From: Mucidula mucida
Lineage: Eukaryota > Basidiomycota > Agaricomycetes > Agaricales > Physalacriaceae
Reading direction: 5' to 3'
DNA: 64,000 nucleotides
Assembly (NCBI GenBank): GCA_015501055.1
Contig: JADNYV010000009.1
Location: forward strand, 372,001 to 436,000
Each line of letters begins with the position of its first letter. The first letter of the stretch is position 1. Shown here piece after piece: positions 56,877 to 64,000 of the stretch. The notes below the pieces were generated by a model. That model made no database searches, was not told where the DNA came from, and saw only the letters and a list, made by a program, of their open reading frames with translations. The position numbers and the translations under genes are program-made.

Positions 56877-58077
56877 ATGGCTGCGTCTCAACTACCGCAG
56901 GAGTTGATTGATACTATCATCAACAACGTCGAGGACGCACGGACGCTTCATTCGTGCTCTCGTGTTGCCCTTTCCTGGGTGACCTCCTCTCAACGACTTC
57001 TTTCCACTTCATTTCAATCGCACCGTCACAATTCAAATTCTCGTCACAGAACGACCTCGTTTCCCGTCTCCGCAAAACATTCAACACCTCTCCCCATCTC
57101 GCTAATCATGTTAGGATTCTGGAACTCGATCCCTCTCAGGTGGTACCCTACAGAACGGAACCTCTCTTCGCACTTCTGTCTAGACTCGAAGAAGTCCGGG
57201 TGGTAGACTTCGAAGACGCGCCCATGTTCGCTTGCCCACAACATCATCCTTTCCACTGCTTACTGGCTCTCCCCGGTGTCACGCGCCTGACGATAGGGCC
57301 TGGCGCCTGGTACCTTGGGGATGTCATGCCGTGTCTACGGACCGGCCAGAATCTCAGAGAGCTAACGCTAGAGGACGTGATATTCGAAGGATATGGATAT
57401 GGTGTATGCTGGCATCCGTGCTTGCCGGCTATTGGGTTGGAACAGCTGACGATACGGCGGGGATTCGTAGGCTTGTTGGCAGAGCTGAATGGGATACCTG
57501 GGATGGACCTGAGCAGGTTGAAGTGTTTGTCGGTCCTCCTTGGTGTGCGGAACGCGCAGACGACGATGCGATGGAGAAATCGCGCACCCATTTCCGCGAT
57601 TAGTGATGTTTTAAAGGCAAATGATGGGATGTTGGAACATCTCTCGTTGGATGTATTTCTCGCCCGTACGTTTCCATTTTTGGACTAACCTTCAAACGCT
57701 GACACGTATTCTCAGAACCTTTATGTGACTTGTTGGACGTATCTCGGCTCCGTTCTCTTTCTTTGCATGTCCGTTGGCATTTGGCGGAGCGCAATCCCGT
57801 GCGCTGGCTAATGTGGATAAACGAGTCGCTGAAGGACATGAAGGGACCCTCAGTGATGGAAGAGTTCATGCTTCGAGTTACAACATACGCGGACGATGAT
57901 GTCCCGGACTTGAGCGGAGAGTGTGGGAGGCTCGACAAGATGCTATCGCATTCTAATTTCGGCGATCTGAGTCGTGTGATTATCGAACAGGATGGCGAGG
58001 GTGTTCCTACTCTAACAAAGGACTACTTCCCTCAGCTGTCGTCTAAAGGCGTGGTTCATGTCATGACTTGGTGTTGA
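56877..58077 (+). CDS. F-box protein with LRR-like C-terminus (agaric family)
   Basis: The start is MAASQLPQELIDTIINNVED; the F-box lies in the first 40 residues (ARTLHSCSRVALSWV). After SSQRLL the frame jumps by one base near 57003 (one more T restores LLFHFISIAPSQF). It then runs through RLRKTFNTSPHLANHVRILE, LLSRLEEVRVVDFEDAPMF, LLALPGVTRLTIGPGAWYLG, NLRELTLEDVIFEGYGYG and GLEQLTIRRGFVGLL, which are leucine-rich strand-turn units. An intron at about 57665-57716 precedes LCDLLDVSRLRSLSLHVRWH and the C-terminus FPQLSSKGVVHVMTWC. Probable SCF substrate adaptor, unrelated to the repeat-arm family except for the fold type. Confidence 0.75.
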
Positions 58078-58590
58078 TTGTCATGTCGTCGTTGTTCACA
58101 ATATGGCTGCCAGATGTGTGTAAGATGAGGATCGCAAATGTTCTCTGAAGCACAGCTGTTCCACGAGCGATGAACACGGACTGTGGGCCTTCGTTCACTC
58201 CAGATTTCTATGTTTCTCGTAGTCTCCGTAGACACGCGGTACTTCCACGGCGTAGTTTAGCGCTCGTCGAAGTCGAAGGTGGCCGTCTGCATCCAGAGAA
58301 CTTTCCAACTTTCCTGACTGTAGACTTGTGATCACAATCATGTTCCCTCCATATCTCTTGATCATCGATCGTTCGTCATCTCGTCCTCAGGTCCATTCCC
58401 AAAAAGTGCATTCCTTCACAAAGTGTACTCTCGTGTTCGCATTATCAAGCGCCGATCTGAATTCCAGACAAGTGGGAACAGGTATACACCAGTAGTATCT
58501 CCCAGTCCCTTGGGCGATGCAGTATAGTGGCCGTGTTTATAGACGATCCGGTTCTCATTCTGTGGCTCCAATTCTATTGCTCGCCTCGAG

Positions 58591-60000
58591 ATGGCTTCAG
58601 CCTCAACCATGAGTGATGCAGATATCATCCTGCTTTCAAGCTTGGGAACGGGCCTCACTGAGATTTCCACATCTGTCACACTGGAATCGCTGCTCATGGG
58701 TGAGGTTATCATGCTTATCGCGGACGGTCTTCTCATCTTCCTGAAGGTGTTCATTTTGTGCTGATTGTCTTCGCCGTCCAAAGCCTCTGGTAGGCGCTCT
58801 ATCCGTACGATGACTCGGACTTATATAACGTGTTTCAGGAAGAAGCCAAATGGCATGACGCGAAACGTCATGATACTCACGGCCACTATCATGTTCGCCA
58901 TGTCGCTAGTGCTCTGGGCGCTCGACTTCACCAATCTTTAGAGCTTTACACACCTTTGTTGTCATTGACGGCCGAAGTCTGCTCGAGAAGGTTACCGCGT
59001 ACAACCAGGGTCCTCAGAACTCCCAAGTCAACGCTGCATCCATCATTTTCAACTTCGAGGTAGACTCTCAATGCCTCGAAGTATCAGTCCTTATATAATG
59101 TGACAGTTCTTCATTGGTGACTGTGTCGTTGTGTGGCGGTACGTCTCCCCGGAAGGCACGCAATGACTCTACTTAACAAATTGATCCCAGAGCCCTCGCT
59201 CTTTGGGAGATGAGCTGGAAGGCAGCGGTCCTTCCTATCGTTTCGTTGACGGCAAACCTGGCAATGGATTTGTATTACATTGGGTGCATGGCGACGACTG
59301 GTTGGCATGAAACTGACGGGTTAGAGCCCGCCAAGTGCCTTCAGGCGCAGAAAATCGTGTATTTTCTCTCCTTAGGGATCAACGCGCTTGCTACGTTGAT
59401 GATAGCTGCCAGGGCCTGGTTCGTCACTTTGTCATTCGCACCGTGTCTAACCATTATGATTGACTTCTCTCAGGCAACTGCGACGATCGCTGGCGGGCAT
59501 AGGAGCGAAGAGGCGAAAGACGAATGCGCAGCAGATTCTTCTGCTCCTAGTAGAAAGCGGTGCTTTCTATCTGATCTACTGGGTTCGTTCTCCGTAAAAA
59601 TTTCAAGTCGAATGCCAACCCCTTCTAATATCTGTCACACTAGGCAGCCAAGTCATTCGCTTTCTTCCCGGGCTCTGTATCCGGCGAAGCCTCGTTCTTC
59701 GCTCAGCAAGTTCTCTTCAGTCTAGCCAATGTGATCGTGGTACGCTTGAGATTGTCGTTTAACTTGAAGCTGCAGAGGTTGACCATACCACAGGGGCTCT
59801 ATCCGACTATTATCATTGTTCTAGTGCATATGAAGCGAACTGCTTGGGACCATGTCGAGGCATCGCTGCCAACGCCAGTGGGCTTGACCGAGAAGAACAT
59901 GGTCTTTGCTAAACGCCACCAGCAGTTTCCTTCTCTGGCGACCACCACGACTCACGGAGGAAGCGTGTCGGATGCAGGACCTGATGAAGGAAGAGTTTAG
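58591..60000 (+). CDS. seven-helix integral membrane protein (agaric DUF-type)
   Basis: Intron-rich gene; reading across canonical introns gives a continuous protein. MASASTMSDADIILLSSLGT, LESLLMGVHFVLIVFAVQSL (helix 1; intron about 58698-58744), WKKPNGMTRNVMILTATIMF (helix 2), then DCVVVWRALALWEMSWKAAV, LPIVSLTANLAMDLYYIGCM, KIVYFLSLGINALATLMIAA, then QLRRSLAGIGAKRRKTNAQQ, ILLLLVESGAFYLIYW, GSVSGEASFFAQQVLFSLAN and GLYPTIIIVLVHMKRTAWDH. A soluble tail ends at 60000. The topology is receptor-like and common in mushroom genomes with no known ligand. The exon between WALDFTN and the FFIGDCVVVW exon was not resolved. Confidence 0.72.
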
Positions 60001-60744
60001 ATAAAGGAGGACCACGTTTCGCGTAACGACGATTTTATGAATGTCATGGCATAATGTATGTGTATTAACTGGTTGTTATTGTATGGGTGTCCAACTCCCT
60101 CTTATTTATGCCTTTGTGGTCGGTGAGCTTTAGGCTTGCACCTTGACAAAGTCTTGGATATGAGACTGAAGACCATGGTTAACCAGTTCGTGTAAATCCA
60201 TGCGTGTCGAGCTATGTCTTGCTGCTGTACGCAACTCAAGCTGCAAGAAACGGAAATGCTCATAGTATTAGTAAGAGAAATTCTGTTGTGAGATAACCAA
60301 GATCACCGGCGCGAGAGACACTTGGTGAATCGCATCATTAATTTGTTGCTAGGTTATGTCATAAACCTCTACCGTAATGCGGAATGATTTCATGGTTCCG
60401 TGGATGGGCAGAATATGAGATGGTAGCGGAAATCCATGATAGAGACGATCCAACGTGAAGTGCGATTCAGCGGCTCTAGTGTTCATCAGGCTTCCAGCCT
60501 CCAGAACCGAAGAGTTCTTCAAGTTTGAAAAGTCGATGCGACCAGTGATGGACAACTCTAAACCGGGGCGCATTACCCCTAGATTAAGCATGGCCCATCA
60601 GAGGGTTCTACTTCGTGCGCTTGTACGGGTTTCTGAGGCCGTAACCGTTAAGGTATAAAAGTATCGTGTTTCTAGTCAGTGTTCTTTAGCATTTCTTCAT
60701 CTTCCCAACAACCTCAGTCACTCACTGCTACTCTCGAACTCATC
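60001..60744. other. intergenic, one weak ORF
   Basis: A minus-strand 80-codon frame at 60349-60591 (MLNLGVMRPGLELSITGRID) has no recognisable family. AGGTATAAAAGTATC at about 60651-60665 is a TATA-like box about 85 bp upstream of the next ATG. Confidence 0.45.
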
Positions 60745-61218
60745 ATGTTCTCCAAGTCATTCTTTGCCGTCGCCTTCTTGGCCACCGTCGCTCTTGCCGC
60801 TCCCGCCGTGAAGCGTGGCAGCACGACTTGCGACTTCATCATGACGCCCTCACCCGACCTCGGCGCTGATGAGCTCCAGACTTCCATCAACTATGGTACG
60901 CGCATTTGCCCATGTTTATAACGCGCGCAGAGCTAATCTATCTATCCAATAGCCGTCGGCCACGCTGTCGGCGCCGCCTACGAGGGAAAGACTCTTATGG
61001 TAAGTGGGGCGCTGTCGGATAATCACCAGCTCACGACAGCGGCATAGACTAAGAACTCCCTCGTCCGCCACGATGATGGGACGTACGACGTCCACTCTAT
61101 CATTGAGGTCACCAATGTCGACCCGGCTGAAGTCGGCGCGACTGTTGAGTCCTGGGATGACACCGTTCTCGACGGTTCGGACACGCAGTGGGCTGTCGGC
61201 GCCGCCAACTGCTACTAA
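60745..61218 (+). CDS. small secreted protein
   Basis: The start is MFSKSFFAVAFLATVALAAP, a clear signal peptide followed by a KR site (AVKRGSTTC) that could be a Kex2 cut. The mature part is TTCDFIMTPSPDLGADELQT, SINY, then after an intron (about 60894-60951) AVGHAVGAAYEGKTL, after a second intron NSLVRHDDGTYDVHSIIEVT, NVDPAEVGATVESWDD and TQWAVGAANCY at the stop. About 110 residues with only two or three cysteines. It resembles a family of abundantly expressed secreted proteins in agarics. Function unknown. A good TATA box and A-rich leader suggest strong expression. Confidence 0.82.
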
Positions 61219-61580
61219 GTGCCTACCACATGGACAGAGCTGGGATGGATGGGCTTGTATGTGCGTTGGGTCGTCGTTTAGTTGGCTTTAATAGGAAGAC
61301 GGTTGTCCTGGCGCCTCGAGTGCGATTTACAACCGAGCCCAAAGACATGGATGATGAGAACAACGTGAAACGTGACACAAAGCGAGCTTCGAGCTGACAC
61401 TGACATGGAAGTAGTCGTCCAGAGCTACTTATGTGCCGATGACGGGCAGACAACTTCAAGTGCCTGATCGACGGCATTATGATGGGAATGCCCCTTTCTT
61501 GCTCTTCACACCGACGATCATTAACGGCACTGACCCTCTAAATCCAATCCCATTGAGTGAAAAGTACGATCAGTCAAGCG

Positions 61581-63293
61581 ATGTCGCATAACTGCTCCCA
61601 CTGCGGCCTCCCTTCGACGAAAAAGTCCCGCAGAATCCCCGCCCACTCTCCATATGAAACCCACTTGGGAACAAACATCGCCTTTATCGCGCAGGACCAT
61701 GTTAGAGTCGACATCGTAAATCTAGTTGCCAATGCCAAAGCGGACGTAGCGGATTTGGACCGCCATATAGAGAAGCTAGAGGCCTTTTTAGCTGCAGCCA
61801 AGTCAGAGAGGGACGAAACGATTGCTTTCCGTGACGCTCACCTTGCGCTCTTTCCTGCAGTTCACCAGCTCCCGACCGAAGTGCTCCTCGAAATCTTCCA
61901 CCTCACATTCGAGAAGCCGTACGATGTCTTTGCTTCGTCGCGTAGCGGTCCATGGCTTCTGGGAAAGGTCTGCAGCAGATGGAGACAGGTTGCTTGGTCC
62001 TGCGCGAGTCTCTGGACCGACTTCACTCTAACGGATGGTGGTCCAACTTGTATGCACCAACTTGGTACTAAAAATCTCCTGGAGGGGGCCCTTTCGCGGT
62101 CTGCACAGCGCAACAAGTTTCACATGCCCTTGGGCAGTTTGAAAAAATCACAAGCCAATGCCATCCCCAAAGGCGCCGGCAATTGGCATGACGTGTCTTT
62201 CTCAGGCGCTGCGGAGAATTTCCTGCCGTTTCACAAAATCAGGCAAATGCCTTCACTGGTGGCTCTTGAGCTTGAGATATGTATACCTTACCGCGAGTTG
62301 GACATTTATTACCAGCGACTTTCGCAACACGTACCGCAACTGCGCCGATTGACGCTGGCAATTGGTACGCCAGCCATCTATCACACCGACGTGAAGATGT
62401 GGAGGATCGAATTTCCATGGAGCCAGCTAACGGAGCTCATCGTTCCTCTCGACGACATCGTTACATGTCAGCACCTTTTGGCTTGCTGTCCTGAGCTGAA
62501 AACGTTGAAGGATCATCCACATTTGTCGCAGCTCGATCGGATGGTAGAAACCCCCCATATCCTCGGGCTTCAGCCGGTTGTGGCGCATACCAAAATGTCC
62601 TCTATTGACATGTCTTCCAGTATCGCCATATCGCTGTTGGATCATGTCCAATTCCCAGCACTGACACATTTATCGGTGCCTTGCCCGCGCGCGCATCGGT
62701 CCGACATAGAAATTTTCCAACGATTTATACAGCGCTCGGACTGCAGAATCACGAGAGCGGAATTCAGCTTCAAAGATCACCATGCGCACCTTGCTTCTCC
62801 TGAGGCATATCTTTCCGCATTACTATGGATCACAGGTTTGCAGCCGTCGTTCCGCGTGGCAGAGGGCTTGGATGCCAGACTCATCGACTGTCTTTCAGAC
62901 CCGAGTGTCGTGCCCCAGCTACGGGTCCTGACCATCACGTCGACAGTAATATCTAGGTCAATCTGGAACACTGAACTCCAGGACACCCTTATTCGTGTTT
63001 TGATTGCTCGATACCAACCTCACCAAGAAGGGACGAATCTGCAGGAAGTTGTCATTGTACTGGGAAGAGAGATGTATATGACGCCTGGCGAACGAAACCA
63101 TGGATCTGTGTATTACCTTGAAGGCTATCCGTCTTCGGAAGAAGATCATAAACGACATCTACCAGAGCACCTCGGGAGAGACTGTACAATAGAGGACCCT
63201 GTGGACACCGACTTTGTCGAGTTTCAGAAGTTCAAGGACAGAGGCTTGGATATACGCCTCTCGATGTGGAGTGAGTGGTTTAATTCTCGTTGA
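61581..63293 (+). CDS. F-box/LRR-like protein, third member of the repeat-arm family
   Basis: Open single-exon frame, about 570 residues. I place the start at MSHNCSHCGLPSTKKSRR, which aligns with the start of the arm copies. The F-box is HQLPTEVLLEIFHLTFEKP, followed by VCSRWRQVAWSCASLWTDF. LRR-like parts HVPQLRRLTLAIGTPAIY and FPWSQLTELIVPLDD are clearly diverged from the arms. The end, VVIVLGREMYMTPGERN to SMWSEWFNSR, is again close to them. The 3' flank repeats the CTGACTTGGTTTTTCAG tract found after the arm copies (63305-63323). It has no EEP gene beside it, so the F-box unit also moves or duplicates alone. Confidence 0.87.
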   Translation: MSHNCSHCGLPSTKKSRRIPAHSPYETHLGTNIAFIAQDHVRVDIVNLVANAKADVADLDRHIEKLEAFLAAAKSERDETIAFRDAHLALFPAVHQLPTEVLLEIFHLTFEKPYDVFASSRSGPWLLGKVCSRWRQVAWSCASLWTDFTLTDGGPTCMHQLGTKNLLEGALSRSAQRNKFHMPLGSLKKSQANAIPKGAGNWHDVSFSGAAENFLPFHKIRQMPSLVALELEICIPYRELDIYYQRLSQHVPQLRRLTLAIGTPAIYHTDVKMWRIEFPWSQLTELIVPLDDIVTCQHLLACCPELKTLKDHPHLSQLDRMVETPHILGLQPVVAHTKMSSIDMSSSIAISLLDHVQFPALTHLSVPCPRAHRSDIEIFQRFIQRSDCRITRAEFSFKDHHAHLASPEAYLSALLWITGLQPSFRVAEGLDARLIDCLSDPSVVPQLRVLTITSTVISRSIWNTELQDTLIRVLIARYQPHQEGTNLQEVVIVLGREMYMTPGERNHGSVYYLEGYPSSEEDHKRHLPEHLGRDCTIEDPVDTDFVEFQKFKDRGLDIRLSMWSEWFNSR

Positions 63294-63796
63294 ATGTGCT
63301 ACTGTACTGACTTGGTTTTTCAGAAGGTCGTACATTGATCAGATATGTGTCGGAGCCGGTGTTGTAGTATGAGTGTAAGATGACTGTGGAATAAAGAAGA
63401 GCCTTCGAATGGTTCTTCTGGCGTGGCGCAACGATGTGAAGAACAGTATTACTTTCATAGCATCGTGTATCCCGGGCATACAACGTGCAATGGATAAGAG
63501 AACAAAGTTTGCCCTTGCTTTGGTCGGACACCACTTTAAGGCCGTCGCCGACCACCAACTTGGAGCACCGCCCGATGACTCACCAATGTGTGGCCTCGTT
63601 GCAGGGCTCCATTACTTACCATCGACGTTTTGGGCGCCATCAACCGCGGCCTCGCGCCTCAGGATTATCGCTCGATTTTCCTTTCACACGAAACACAGAT
63701 AAAAGGCGCTTTAACATATCCCATGATACATAATTTAAAAGTGCATGCTACGAGTACAGATGATATACAAAACAAAACGCGAAAAACGATGAGCAT

Positions 63797-64000
63797 CTAC
63801 ACCTCCTGGCTAGCTTCGCCCTTGCCCTTGCCGGACTTTGCGGGAAGCAGCGAGGTCTCGATGTGGGGCACCACACCGCCTTGCGAGATGATGACATCGC
63901 CGAGAAGCTTTCCCAACCTAGAACTAGGTCAACAAGGGGACGCGTTGCATGATGGTGGCGACTCACTCTTCGTCATTTCTTATTGCGAGTTGCAAGTGGC
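63797..64000 (-). CDS. histone H2A, 3' part (5' end outside window)
   Basis: Core histone of the nucleosome. On the minus strand the frame reads [11 protein letters not shown], a GTGAG..TTCTAG intron (about 63916-63965), then [39 protein letters not shown] and stop at 63797. This is the H2A C-terminal region: the docking-domain GGVVPHI and the SQEV end, the fungal SQ motif phosphorylated as gamma-H2A. The variant H2A.Z lacks this ending. The usual Asn of 'EELNKLL' is Gly here. The gene's other exons lie beyond 64000. Confidence 0.93.

Overview
The window is eukaryotic. It looks like a filamentous basidiomycete, most likely Agaricomycetes. The evidence is genes split by many 45-60 nt GT..AG introns, closely packed genes on both strands, F-box/LRR proteins starting from an 'LPTEVLTEIF'-type box, a CFEM GPI protein, a tannase-family esterase, small secreted proteins, 14-helix MFS exporters and degenerate P450 and adenylating-reductase genes. 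I saw no prokaryotic operon, CRISPR array, rRNA or recognisable tRNA.

Layout. 0-9 kb: an MFS exporter (-), a cysteine synthase-rhodanese fusion (-), a GNAT acetyltransferase (+), a possible small membrane protein, a CFEM protein (-) and a bZIP factor (-). 9.5-15.6 kb and 31.5-37.6 kb: the two arms of a ~6 kb imperfect inverted repeat. Each arm carries a TDP2-like endonuclease/exonuclease/phosphatase (EEP) gene followed by an F-box/LRR gene. The left copies are broken by indels and the right copies are open. 15.6-31.5 kb, between the arms: a second MFS exporter, an adenylate-forming-reductase remnant, a receptor-like membrane protein, a Rud3-type golgin, an F-box gene and a dead P450. Part of the P450 3' end is repeated on the other side of the right-arm F-box gene. 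37.6-43 kb: diverged repeats, a tannase/feruloyl esterase and an uncharacterised helical protein. 43-52.5 kb: a conserved block with the mRNA export factor Yra1/ALY and the Pol III subunit RPC31 sharing a ~130 bp divergent promoter, two secreted proteins and two conserved unknowns. 52.5-56.6 kb: gene-poor DNA and an argJ pseudogene. 56.9-64 kb: an F-box gene, a seven-helix membrane protein, a small secreted protein, a third member of the arm F-box family and the 3' end of histone H2A.

Two patterns cut across the genes. First, at least ten otherwise well-conserved genes are thrown out of frame by single-base indels, often in short homopolymers. That fits residual long-read errors, or for some loci real decay. 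Second, genes of secondary-metabolite type (MFS, adenylating enzyme, P450) lie between the inverted arms in decayed form, next to intact housekeeping genes.

The most unusual structure is the inverted EEP + F-box cassette. Its EEP members lack the usual metal-binding Asp, and its F-box proteins keep near-constant ends around a divergent LRR middle. All coordinates for spliced genes are outer bounds, and exon edges were read by eye.
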